Source: Magnetococcales bacterium (GTDB lineage: Bacteria > Pseudomonadota > Magnetococcia > Magnetococcales > UBA8363). Taken from it: DNA of 64,000 nucleotides. This document shows, piece after piece, positions 18,806 to 27,112 of the stretch (the first letter of the stretch is position 1; each line of letters opens with the position of its first letter). The stretch covers positions 44,201-108,200 of the forward strand of contig JADFYU010000006.1 in NCBI GenBank assembly GCA_015232865.1. The letters run 5' to 3'. The notes beneath the pieces are model-generated. The model worked only from the letters and a program-made list of their open reading frames with translations. It was not told where the DNA came from and did not search any database. A program made the translations under genes and the position numbers.

Positions 18806-19680
18806 GGTGGCGAGATATCTTTATTCAACCATTCCGGGCGCATCCGCTCGGCTATTTTCTCGGGATTGGCCAGAAGAGCTTGGAACTCGTTGGATCTGGC
18901 CCGCCATTTAATGACCAATACGACCGGAAGAGTCAGGCCGTAAAACAGAACATATTCGCTTTCCATCTCAAAAAAAGCGGCCAATATCAAAAGGTAGACC
19001 ATCCCTGTTTCGGAATGGGGAATGGCCAGAAATTGCTTCAAGGTGGGACGGATGGTTGTCGGCTCCGAAGTGGCGGGGGTGGATTTGGCCTCCCCATTTC
19101 GACGAATATAAAAAAGCAAAGAGACATTTTTTCGCAATCCGTCAGCCTGCGAGGCCAGGGCCGTGGCCAGGATTCCGCCGATCAGATAAAGGGGCGACCC
19201 TCCATCCAACATCAGCCGACAGGTCAACCCAGCAAAAATCAGCACCGGCAGCAGTTGATGGCCGAACAGATCCAGGAAATCTCCCCAGGCGGAAAAACAG
19301 TTTTTTACCCGAGCCAACTCGCCGTCCACGTGGTCCAAAATACCCGCCAGCCAAAACAGCCAGGGCGAGATCACCATCAACAGCGGCGAAGAAATCGCCA
19401 GACCGACCCCACCAAGCAGAACCAGAAAAACCCATAGAAAAGTGACTTGATTGGGGGTGACGGCGGTTCTGGCCAGCACAAAGGTGATGTAACAGGAGAG
19501 ACGACGGGAGAAATAGATCTGCTCCCAATTAAGCGGGTCGGCTCGAAAGGCCGCCGACTGCCACTCGGCCTGCCAGGCGATCCGACGCAATTGAGCCAAC
19601 TTCATCGCCGCAACCCGAGGCTGGAGACCAAACCGCTCTTCAGCCCGGAAAGATGGTTTTTTTTTATAACGCCAGACCAA
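18802..19680 (-). CDS. CDP-alcohol phosphatidyltransferase family protein
   Basis: 292 residues with five or six membrane helices. The family signature is DHVDGELARVKNCFSAWG followed by DFLDLFGH: it fits DxxDGxxAR-x8-GxxxDxxxD except that the last Asp, usually taken as the catalytic base, is His. The enzyme would join a CDP-linked alcohol (or similar) to a phosphorylated or hydroxylated acceptor in the membrane. The His change may alter chemistry or substrate. This is the first gene of the leftward glycan arm, with promoter probably in the 19681-19998 gap. Confidence 0.8.
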   Translation of the reverse strand: MVWRYKKKPSFRAEERFGLQPRVAAMKLAQLRRIAWQAEWQSAAFRADPLNWEQIYFSRRLSCYITFVLARTAVTPNQVTFLWVFLVLLGGVGLAISSPLLMVISPWLFWLAGILDHVDGELARVKNCFSAWGDFLDLFGHQLLPVLIFAGLTCRLMLDGGSPLYLIGGILATALASQADGLRKNVSLLFYIRRNGEAKSTPATSEPTTIRPTLKQFLAIPHSETGMVYLLILAAFFEMESEYVLFYGLTLPVVLVIKWRARSNEFQALLANPEKIAERMRPEWLNKDISPP

Positions 19681-19998
19681 CCAAACGGTTGCACCATGCA
19701 GGCACCGCCAACCGCCGTTTCCAGGTTAAGATAAAACAACTCAATCAAAATCAAAAAGCAACCCCCTATCCCTACTCTTTCTAGCTGTCTGTTTGTATCA
19801 TGAGCCATTACAACCAGGAAAATCCAGAGCAGTCAACAGCAACTTTGTTATTTTGCAGAATTCTGGAAGGCCAAATCCTTGCCGGACTTAATCCAGAACA
19901 GGGCGTCGTGCTCCATTTTTTTACATTCACCCCTCACCCAATTGGATTTTTTCAGAGACGCTGTTCCAACCGACGAATCCAGGAAAAGATCAGGATCT
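19681..19998. other. 318-bp divergent intergenic region
   Basis: It separates the leftward glycan arm from the FemAB-like gene and should hold both promoters. It carries a full REP-like repeat at 19705-19725. A frame open from 19879 runs into the next gene but shows no conserved start. Confidence 0.5.
19705..19725 (-). repeat. REP-like repeat
   Basis: CCGCCAACCGCCGTTTCCAGG on the plus strand, identical to the copy at 8333-8353 about 11 kb away. Confidence 0.85.
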
Positions 19999-21153
19999 AT
20001 GGCTCTTGACTATCGCATCATCAAAGACCCGGACCGTTTTGCCAAACTCTCTTCCGACTGGAATGAACTTTTGGGTCGCAGCACTTTTCCCAACCCCTTT
20101 TTAACCTGGGAGTGGCAATTTAGCTGCTGGCAGGCGTTTGGGGGCGACCTTTTTCTGATTTTGGTCGAAGAGCAGGGAACCTTGCTGGCTCTCTTTCCTT
20201 TTATCAGCAAACAGCGGCTGTTTTTTGTCGAACTTGTCCCTTTGGCTGACCCCTACTCGGATTATCTCAGCCCTCTGATTCAAGCCGGGGAGGAGGAGCG
20301 GGTTTTGGATGGCCTCCTCTCCACTTTTCTTCCAACTCAACCCCAGGTGGGCCTGTTGACCTTTGCTGAAATCAACGAACGGTTTCCCTTCAAACTGTTT
20401 CAAAAGGAGAGGGCCGGAGCCTGGCGGTCGGTCCAGACCAAGAACAGCGTCTGCCCCTATCTTCCACTGCCCACAACCTTTAAAATCTGCCTGGACAGCT
20501 TGTCTCCCCAAAGCCGTTATGCCATTCGCCGCAAAGAACGGACCCTGCAACGGGAATGTCAGGTGACCTGGGGCGTGGTCGTAGAACCGAAGGAGTTGGA
20601 ATCCAGACTGTCCAGTTTCATGGCCCAACATCAGGCCCGCTGGCATGGTCGAAACCGCCCCGGTGCCTTTCACACCCGCAACATAATCGACTTTCATCAA
20701 ACGGTTTCCAAACGGTTTTTACAGACCGACTCTCTACGTCTCTATTATCTGGATATCGACGGCCAGCCAGCCAGCAGTTATTATCTGTTCAAACAGGGAA
20801 AAACACTCTTTTTCTATCTGAGCGGGTTCAACCCGGAACTGGCCCGGTTCAGCCCCAGTTCCGTTCTGTTGGCCAGAATCATCCAGACAGCCATCGAACA
20901 AAACATGGCTGAGTTTGATTTCATGCGCGGAACCGCCCATTTTAAATTCAACTGGACCAAACAGACCCGAACCAACTATTCCTATCAGTGGCAGCGGCTT
21001 CACCCAACCGTCAGGGTTCATCTACACATGGCCCGACGGCTAAAACGGATGGCGATCTGGATCAAACAGGGCTTGTCAACCGAAACAAAGCATTGGATAC
21101 GTGATCGACTGCCCAAAAAATGGGTCACTCTGTTGGACCCGTTCTTCCGTTGA
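19999..21153 (+). CDS. FemAB/CelD-like GNAT-fold acyltransferase
   Basis: 384 residues. The N-terminal half has WNELLGRSTFPNPFLTWEWQFSCWQAFGG, recognisable by its FLTWEW core. The C-terminal half has YYLDIDGQPASSYYLFKQGKTLFFYLSGFNPELARFSPSSVLLARII and DFMRGTAHFKFNW, where the FMRG.. FK.NW pattern is typical of the CelD/BcsL and exopolysaccharide-associated FemAB family. It probably acylates or adds amino acids to the surface polymer. The ATG at 19999 with CAGGAT upstream was chosen over a longer frame because the family motif then starts near residue 20. Confidence 0.8.
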   Translation: MALDYRIIKDPDRFAKLSSDWNELLGRSTFPNPFLTWEWQFSCWQAFGGDLFLILVEEQGTLLALFPFISKQRLFFVELVPLADPYSDYLSPLIQAGEEERVLDGLLSTFLPTQPQVGLLTFAEINERFPFKLFQKERAGAWRSVQTKNSVCPYLPLPTTFKICLDSLSPQSRYAIRRKERTLQRECQVTWGVVVEPKELESRLSSFMAQHQARWHGRNRPGAFHTRNIIDFHQTVSKRFLQTDSLRLYYLDIDGQPASSYYLFKQGKTLFFYLSGFNPELARFSPSSVLLARIIQTAIEQNMAEFDFMRGTAHFKFNWTKQTRTNYSYQWQRLHPTVRVHLHMARRLKRMAIWIKQGLSTETKHWIRDRLPKKWVTLLDPFFR

Positions 21154-21478
21154 CAGCAGACAAACCAATAGCTGTCGCCATAAACGTCTGTTCAACCACC
21201 GTTCCCAGGTTGCAAAGATCCGGAAAAAGTAGATTTGTATTGAAAAAAAAAACAAACACTTGATAATCTATATTTATAGACAAGTGTGCCTGGACTCCAC
21301 GGATGGTCGTTTGTAATCTGCACAACTGTATGATTTATCAAGATTTTATTACGATTAGCAGGGGACGACTTCCAAATCCGGGTTGGGAGTTTGTGAGCAA
21401 CGATTTTTTTGATTTTTCGATTTTTTGTGAAGAAATTTTTTTCAAACCGGATCAACAAATGGGGCGGGGAACCTATTA
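21154..21478. other. 325-bp intergenic region before the phoB-like gene
   Basis: AT-rich, with a REP-like repeat at 21193-21209 and an inverted repeat ACACTTG (21256-21262) / CAAGTGT (21281-21287). The latter encloses an AT-rich spacer and could be an operator or part of a promoter. No gene was recognised. Confidence 0.4.
21193..21209 (-). repeat. REP-like repeat, diverged copy
   Basis: CAACCACCGTTCCCAGG on the plus strand. It matches the family core with a few changes and lies directly after the FemAB-like gene. Confidence 0.55.
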
Positions 21479-22206
21479 ATGAGAATGATTCAAGATGGTA
21501 TCGGGGATGATGCGCCACTCATTCTGATTGTTGAGGATGAGAAGGATGTGGTGACACCGATGGAAATAAAACTGCCATGGAAGGATACCAGACCCGCTCG
21601 GCGTTAACCGGAAAATCTGCTTTGATCGAGATTTTTCGAGACCCGGTTCCAGATCTGGTCTTGTTGGACATCATGTTGCCGGACATTTCGGGGCTGGATG
21701 TCTGTATGCGTATTCGAGAAGCCCCCCAAACCAGTCAAATCCCCATCATCATGTTGACGGCCAAAGGAGATGAGATCGATCGTGTTGTCGGTCTGGAGGT
21801 GGGAGCTGACGACTATCTCGTCAAACCGTTCAGCATTCGAGAACTGATTTTACGCATCCAGGTGGCGTTGCGCCGGACTCTGGGCAGTGCCACTGACACG
21901 CCGAGAAAGAGCCATTTTGGTGCCCTGAAAATCAATTATGATACTCACAGGGTCTATATTGACGATGAGGAGGTCTCTCTCACGGCGACCGAATTCAAAC
22001 TTCTTTCAACTTTCATCGAACGGGCCGGTCGCGTTCAGACCAGGGACATTCTTCTGGATGTCGTCTGGGGTGTCCAATCCTACGTGCAGACCAGGACCGT
22101 GGACTCCCACATCAAACAACTTCGCAAAAAACTTGGCCCGGCCGGTGATTATTTTGAGACGGTTCGGGGTGTTGGCTATATTTTCAACGCTCAGTCGGGA
22201 AAATAG
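21479..22206 (+). pseudogene. PhoB/OmpR-family response regulator with a frameshift in the receiver
   Basis: From ATG 21479 (GGGGAACC upstream) the frame reads the receiver start LILIVEDEKDVVTPMEIKL, then runs into a stop. The rest of the receiver, starting MEGYQTRSALTGK at 21577, is in another frame and continues through the phospho-acceptor in LVLLDIMLPD, the K in DDYLVKPFS, and a winged helix with TATEFKLLSTF and TVDSHIKQLRKKL. One missing base near 21574 (CTGCC where CTGGCC would restore LAMEGYQ) explains it. Without the first strand and acidic pocket the shorter product should not be phosphorylated normally. This is either a real mutation or an assembly error. The adjacent PhoR-like kinase is intact. 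Confidence 0.75.
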
Positions 22207-22212
22207 ATTCAG

Positions 22213-23976
22213 ATGACACTTGGCATACGGGGCAAACTAATCCTGGCTTCCATCGCATTGGATCTTTTCCTCTTATTGCAGGTCGGAATATCCATTGAAT
22301 TGAACCTGGAGGAGCACCTGGAAAATGTGGTCAAGGAGCAACTTCTGTCCCACGCCAAATCGGCACGGGTACTTTTGTCCAATGTTTCAGCAAATCTGAC
22401 CATTCCTGAGATGGATCGGCTGGCGGATGATCTGGCTCACGCCGTCGCCGATCGTCTGACCATCATCGATGCAAAAGGGCAGGTATTGGGAGACTCGCAG
22501 TTGGAACCGGGACAGATTCTACAAGTTGATAATCACAATGATCGCCCGGAAGTTTTGGCCGCCGCCAGAGATGGCTATGGTCTGGAAAAACGATATTCAG
22601 ACACTCTCCAGGTGGATATGGTCTACCTGGCTATTCCTGTTACCATCAAGGACCAGACCATGGTCGTTCGTGTGGCAAAATCCATGATGGAGGTTCAACA
22701 AGCCATCCGTGATCAGCGGCATTTTTTGGTAAAAGCTCTTCTGCTGGCCATGATCATGGCCTTGATCCTGACCTTTGTTGCTCTGGATTTCATGACCCGG
22801 ACCTTTCGAAAGTTGGTTCATCGGGCCAAGAAGATCAGCCGTGATGTCAGAGAGCAGCCTCTTAAAATTTCCTCAACAGATGAAATCGGCGGTCTGGCCA
22901 CCTCTTTCAACACGATGGCCGAACAATTGGACAGAACCGTCGTGGAATTGGCCCAGGATCGAGCCTGGATGAACGCGATTTTGGAGGGAATGAATGAAGG
23001 GGTTATCGCCCTCAATAACAACAAACGCATCACCCTGATCAATCAGTCGGCCAGCAAGATGCTGAATCTCAAAGCCTCTTTCATCGGCGAAAATCTGGAT
23101 AAAGTCGTGCCAAAAGAGGTGTACGAGAGAGTTGCCGGTCTGGGTGAGAACAAGCGCTATTGCAAAGTAAACTTTGATTTTGTTACGACCAACCAACGCT
23201 ATTTGCAAATTTTTGGCGCGATGATGAAAAATCGGGGGTGCGTTTTGGTTTTTCGGGATGTGACGGAGTTTCGACATATCGAGCAGATACAGCGCGACTT
23301 CGTCTCCAACGTCTCCCATGAACTGCGCACCCCGCTCCACTCCATATTGAGTAATGCCGAGTTATTGGAAGAGCTGATTCCCGAAGAGGAAAAACAGCTC
23401 AAAAAACTGGCAATAGCCTTGGAACGAAACACGGTCAGGCTCTCACGGATTGTCTCCAATCTGCTCTATATATCTAAATTGGACGCCAATAAACAGGCGT
23501 TACACATTACCGACACCCCACTGCTCTCCATCGTCAGGCAAGCCATCGCTAAAGCGGCAGAATCGGCCGGCAACAAGCAGATCAAAATCTCTTGTCTGGT
23601 CGAACCATCCATCCAATTTTCAGCCGACTCCGACGTTTTATCACAGGTAGTCCTGTTCAACCTGATCGATAACGCCATCAAGTACTGCCCCGAACAATCT
23701 GTCATTACCATCCGCACCCGAAAGATTGGCAAACAATATCGGGTTGAAGTCGAAGATAACGGCCCAGGCATTCCACCTGAGCATCAACCCCGTATTTTTG
23801 AACGATTCTATCGGGTCAGCAAACACCGTTCCAGCGATCTGGGAGGAACCGGGTTGGGACTGGCCATCGTCCAACAGTGGGTCAGAAAAATGGATGGGGA
23901 GGTGGGAATGGAGCCTGTTCTACCCCAGGGTTGTCTGTTCTGGATCTCTCTTCCCTCTCCCCCCAAAAAAAACTAA
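22213..23976 (+). CDS. PhoR-like membrane sensor histidine kinase
   Basis: 587 residues. A first membrane helix (about 8-28), a periplasmic region, a second helix (about 170-192), a HAMP domain, and a PAS domain with LEGMNEGVIALNNNKRITLIN. HisKA follows with His369 in VSNVSHELRTPLHSIL, then HATPase with NLIDNAIKYCPE, VEDNGPGIP and GGTGLGLAIV. The set TM-TM-HAMP-PAS-HK is that of PhoR-type kinases that control phosphate uptake. It begins six bases after the phoB-like gene and is followed by a Na/Pi cotransporter gene, which supports a phosphate role. Name withheld because orthology was not tested. Confidence 0.8.
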   Translation: MTLGIRGKLILASIALDLFLLLQVGISIELNLEEHLENVVKEQLLSHAKSARVLLSNVSANLTIPEMDRLADDLAHAVADRLTIIDAKGQVLGDSQLEPGQILQVDNHNDRPEVLAAARDGYGLEKRYSDTLQVDMVYLAIPVTIKDQTMVVRVAKSMMEVQQAIRDQRHFLVKALLLAMIMALILTFVALDFMTRTFRKLVHRAKKISRDVREQPLKISSTDEIGGLATSFNTMAEQLDRTVVELAQDRAWMNAILEGMNEGVIALNNNKRITLINQSASKMLNLKASFIGENLDKVVPKEVYERVAGLGENKRYCKVNFDFVTTNQRYLQIFGAMMKNRGCVLVFRDVTEFRHIEQIQRDFVSNVSHELRTPLHSILSNAELLEELIPEEEKQLKKLAIALERNTVRLSRIVSNLLYISKLDANKQALHITDTPLLSIVRQAIAKAAESAGNKQIKISCLVEPSIQFSADSDVLSQVVLFNLIDNAIKYCPEQSVITIRTRKIGKQYRVEVEDNGPGIPPEHQPRIFERFYRVSKHRSSDLGGTGLGLAIVQQWVRKMDGEVGMEPVLPQGCLFWISLPSPPKKN

Positions 23977-24049
23977 TCCTTATTTGATCCGCCCCCTGTT
24001 CATCAGGTTTTGCAATTAAACCGCACAATCCCCGAATTATTTTCCTGAA

Positions 24050-24068
24050 CTTCACACGTTCTTCATAA
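24050..24068 (+). promoter_or_regulatory. Pho-box-like direct repeats before the Na/Pi cotransporter
   Basis: CTTCACA (24050-24056) and CTTCATA (24061-24067) are direct repeats 11 bp apart, the layout of a PhoB-binding Pho box. A TATAAC element follows at 24087-24092. The next gene encodes a phosphate transporter, which makes PhoB-type control likely. The repeat unit differs somewhat from the classical CTGTCAT. Confidence 0.55.
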
Positions 24069-24164
24069 ATCAAGTGTCTGCTTCATTATAACACCATAAA
24101 TACGCTCTATAGTCCTCTCCAAATCAAATAATCTCCATCAATACACAATTTAGGAGGAAGTTAT

Positions 24165-26003
24165 ATGGACTTGAGAAAAACGATGAGCCTGCATGGCGTC
24201 AGTGTCGGACGCCGTATGGTACTGCTATTGCTGGTCGGCTTGGCAGTAATTTTTCCCTACGGTGACGCGCTGGCCGGAACAGAAGGGAAAACAATGGAAT
24301 GGGGCACGATGACCATGACGCTGTTGGGCGGTCTGGCTCTGTTTCTGTTCGGCATGGAACAGATGGCTGACGCCTTGAAAGCGGTGGCTGGCGAGCGGAT
24401 GAAAAACATTCTGGCGACGCTGACCAAAAGCCGGATCATGGGGGCGGTAACCGGAGCCTTTGTGACGGCCATCATTCAGTCGTCTTCGGTGACGACTGTA
24501 TTGGTTGTCGGTTTTGTCACCGCCGGATTGATGTCCTTCTCTCAAACCCTGGGCATCATCTTCGGTGCCAACATCGGGACCACCATCACCGCCCAAATCG
24601 TCGCCTTTAAAGTGACCAAGGTGGCTTTATTGATGGTCGCAGTCGGCTTCTCCATGAGTTTCATCAGTACCAAGGAGAACATCAAACAGTATGGCTTCAT
24701 GTTGATGGGTCTTGGCCTGGTCTTCTTTGGCATGAATGTCATGAGCGATGCCATGAAACCGCTACGTTCCTATCAGCCGTTCCTGGACCTGATGATCTCC
24801 ATGGAGAGCCCCATAGTCGGAATATTGGTGGCCGCAGGATTCACCGGACTGATCCAATCCTCCTCGGCGACCACGGGTATCGTGATCGTCATGGCTTCTC
24901 AGGGATTTGTCACACTTCCGGCTGGTATCGCCCTGGCCTTTGGTGCCAACATCGGTACCTGCGTCACAGCACTGCTGGCCTCCATCGGCAAACCACGGGA
25001 GGCGGTACGCGCGGCACTGGCGCACATCATGTTCAATACTGCCGGTGTTGTTCTCTGGTATTTATTCATACCGCTATTGGCGGATTTCGTCACCTGGATG
25101 TCTCCAGTTTCCGATCACCTCACCGGCATGGATAAATTGGCGGCGGATACCCCACGCCAGATTGCCAATGCCCACACGGTGTTTAATGTGGCCAACACCA
25201 TGATTTTCCTGCCGTTCACAACTGTTTTCGCCTCGTTGATCGAGCGTCTTCTGCCGGATCAGGCTGGAGGTATCGAAGATGCTTCTTTTTCCACGGGTCG
25301 TCCGCTCTATCTCAATGAGATTTTAATCTCTACCCCCTCTTTGGCTTTGGATGCGGTTCGTCGTGAAATCAAAAGCCTGGGTATGCGCGTCAATCTGATG
25401 TTGACCGACGCCATGCCCTCCGTGATCAATGGGGATTTGAAAGAGTTGAAAGATATTGAAAGACGAGACAATGAAATTGATAAAATGCACACCCATCTCA
25501 TTAAATATCTAGGTAAAATCAGCGCAACCAATCTGTCCCATCAACAGACCAATGAGTTGATGGCTCTGATCAACGTCGCTGACTCTCTGGAAGGGATCGG
25601 TGACACCATCGAAACCAACCTGGTCTATCTTGGCGAACAACGCCTGACCAAAGGTGTCGTCATCAGTGAAGCGACGACAAAAAGCATCAACAGCTTTCAC
25701 GAACTGGTCACCAAAGGTTTGGAAAACTCTTTACGGGCACTCACCGAAGATGACATCGATGCCCTAAAATCTGTTCAGGAACTCGAAGAGCAGATTGATG
25801 CCCGCATGTCTGAAGCGGCCATTCATCATGTTCAACGGCTGACCGCTGATGAACCGGGACGGGTCGCCGCCTATCAGGTGGAGATCGATATCATGGATAA
25901 GCTGCGGAGAATTTTCTACGCCTCCAAAAATATTGCCCGTCAGGCTAGTCATTTGATTGCCCAGCAAAATGATCGGGCTTTTCAACAAGCTGTTAGCCAC
26001 TAG
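24165..26003 (+). CDS. Na+/phosphate cotransporter with PhoU-like C-terminal domain
   Basis: 612 residues. The transport domain (about 40-350) has the two inverted halves of the Na/Pi family, each with a QSSS motif (AIIQSSSVTTV and GLIQSSSATTG) and the following GANIGTT or GANIGTC. The C-terminal 220 residues are helical and resemble PhoU. The protein begins with a basic stretch and a hydrophobic segment that may be a signal peptide. It should import phosphate, or release it, with sodium across the inner membrane. AGGAGG at 24151-24156 sets the ATG at 24165. A paralog lies at 31943. Confidence 0.9.
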   Translation: MDLRKTMSLHGVSVGRRMVLLLLVGLAVIFPYGDALAGTEGKTMEWGTMTMTLLGGLALFLFGMEQMADALKAVAGERMKNILATLTKSRIMGAVTGAFVTAIIQSSSVTTVLVVGFVTAGLMSFSQTLGIIFGANIGTTITAQIVAFKVTKVALLMVAVGFSMSFISTKENIKQYGFMLMGLGLVFFGMNVMSDAMKPLRSYQPFLDLMISMESPIVGILVAAGFTGLIQSSSATTGIVIVMASQGFVTLPAGIALAFGANIGTCVTALLASIGKPREAVRAALAHIMFNTAGVVLWYLFIPLLADFVTWMSPVSDHLTGMDKLAADTPRQIANAHTVFNVANTMIFLPFTTVFASLIERLLPDQAGGIEDASFSTGRPLYLNEILISTPSLALDAVRREIKSLGMRVNLMLTDAMPSVINGDLKELKDIERRDNEIDKMHTHLIKYLGKISATNLSHQQTNELMALINVADSLEGIGDTIETNLVYLGEQRLTKGVVISEATTKSINSFHELVTKGLENSLRALTEDDIDALKSVQELEEQIDARMSEAAIHHVQRLTADEPGRVAAYQVEIDIMDKLRRIFYASKNIARQASHLIAQQNDRAFQQAVSH

Positions 26004-26096
26004 GTTCATGTCGATGTCGTAGCCCCATTCGCAATGGTAGGCAGGTACTTCTGAAGATACAAAGTACCTGCCACCTTCTTTCAGTGGAGAGCTGTA

Positions 26097-26486
26097 ATGA
26101 ACTTGAGTGATAGTGACAGGAAGAGAACCGTTGTCAAACCCCAATGGTACCAACACATATCGGCCCTTGCCATCTATTACCGGATTTTGGGAGTGAATGC
26201 GGTTGAAAAAGTGGCCGCGAAGGGAACGCCACTCTGGTGGATACTGGCTTTATGTTGGGGGGGGCTCAGTTTTGTCGTTCTCTCCAACTACTATCAATCC
26301 CAAACCAATCCGATCTACATGAACGAGCTTTGGTTTTTGCTCTCCTTGCTTTGGGCGCAATTTGGTTTCGCTGTGGCGTTCGGGGCTTTGGCCAATCGGA
26401 ATATTCCCCTGCTTATTGACAAGTTGTTCATGGCGGTATTTCCACCGTTGATTCTACATTTCGCCATCTTCACCACCGTAATGTGA
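26097..26486 (+). CDS. Small membrane protein of unknown function
   Basis: 129 residues with two or three hydrophobic segments (about 44-62, 78-97, 108-126) and a Trp-rich middle (PLWWILALCWGGLS). No family was recognised. It starts after GTGGAG at 26082-26087, between the cotransporter and the universal stress protein genes, all on one strand. A counterpart of similar size and position, but without clear similarity, precedes the second stress-protein/cotransporter pair at 31045. Confidence 0.65.
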   Translation: MNLSDSDRKRTVVKPQWYQHISALAIYYRILGVNAVEKVAAKGTPLWWILALCWGGLSFVVLSNYYQSQTNPIYMNELWFLLSLLWAQFGFAVAFGALANRNIPLLIDKLFMAVFPPLILHFAIFTTVM

Positions 26487-26550
26487 TGATTTCCGAAACC
26501 CTGTTTTGGTTCGGGAATATTGATGTTCTTGATCGAGGAGACCAACATAA

Positions 26551-27036
26551 GTGTCTATAATATATGCAAAAAAAATATTGATTCCCCTGGACTTTTCCCC
26601 CGACAGCAGACTGGCTGTCAACGAAGGTCTGGCGTTGGCAAACCGGTTGGGGGCCCAGGTCACCCTCCTCCATGTCATACATGACTCTCTGGAGGATCCG
26701 GGCTTCTATTTGGATGGTAAAAAACTGAAGAAACAGAAAAAAATCTTTCAGCAGATTGATGATGCGGCCGTGGAAAAATTGAACGAGTTTGTTGAAAAAG
26801 ATGGCATCGACAAACAGGCCAAGGAACTGGGGGTAACCCTTGATCTGCGTTGCCGTCGAGGTATTCCGGTTACCCAGATTGTCCGACTGGCCGAAAAAAA
26901 GGAGTATGGGCTGATCGTCATGGGCAGCAGTGGTCGGACCGGACTGTCTCATATTCTACTGGGTTCCGTGGCTGAACGGGTGGTGGAACGATCGACCGTT
27001 CCGGTGATGGTCGTCAAAAAAACCAAAAAAAGGTAG
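26551..27036 (+). CDS. Universal stress protein (UspA family), GTG start
   Basis: 161 residues. The start is KKILIPLDFSPDSRLAVNEGLALA, and the ATP-binding loop near the C-terminus, MGSSGRTGLSHILLGSVAERV, fits G-2x-G-9x-G-S/T. The GTG at 26551 has GAGGAG at 26536-26541. It is a cytosolic nucleotide-binding protein that probably forms dimers. An insertion of charged residues at about 50-85 (KKLKKQKKIFQQ) lengthens the usual fold. It is probably cotranscribed with the phosphate transporter upstream and may report energy or phosphate state. Confidence 0.85.
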   Translation: MSIIYAKKILIPLDFSPDSRLAVNEGLALANRLGAQVTLLHVIHDSLEDPGFYLDGKKLKKQKKIFQQIDDAAVEKLNEFVEKDGIDKQAKELGVTLDLRCRRGIPVTQIVRLAEKKEYGLIVMGSSGRTGLSHILLGSVAERVVERSTVPVMVVKKTKKR

Positions 27037-27112
27037 GTCGGTTTTTTATGGAAATCTGGACTGGATCAAGTCGGATGAGGATCGAGAGTGACAACGACAA
27101 AACGATCCTCCT

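Noticed and set aside
18277..19437. Long plus-strand open frame of 386 codons opposite the deacetylase-like and CDP-alcohol transferase genes
   Set aside because: Its product is rich in Pro, Gln and Arg with no motif, and the minus-strand genes in the same place have clear family signatures. It is a by-product of codon bias.
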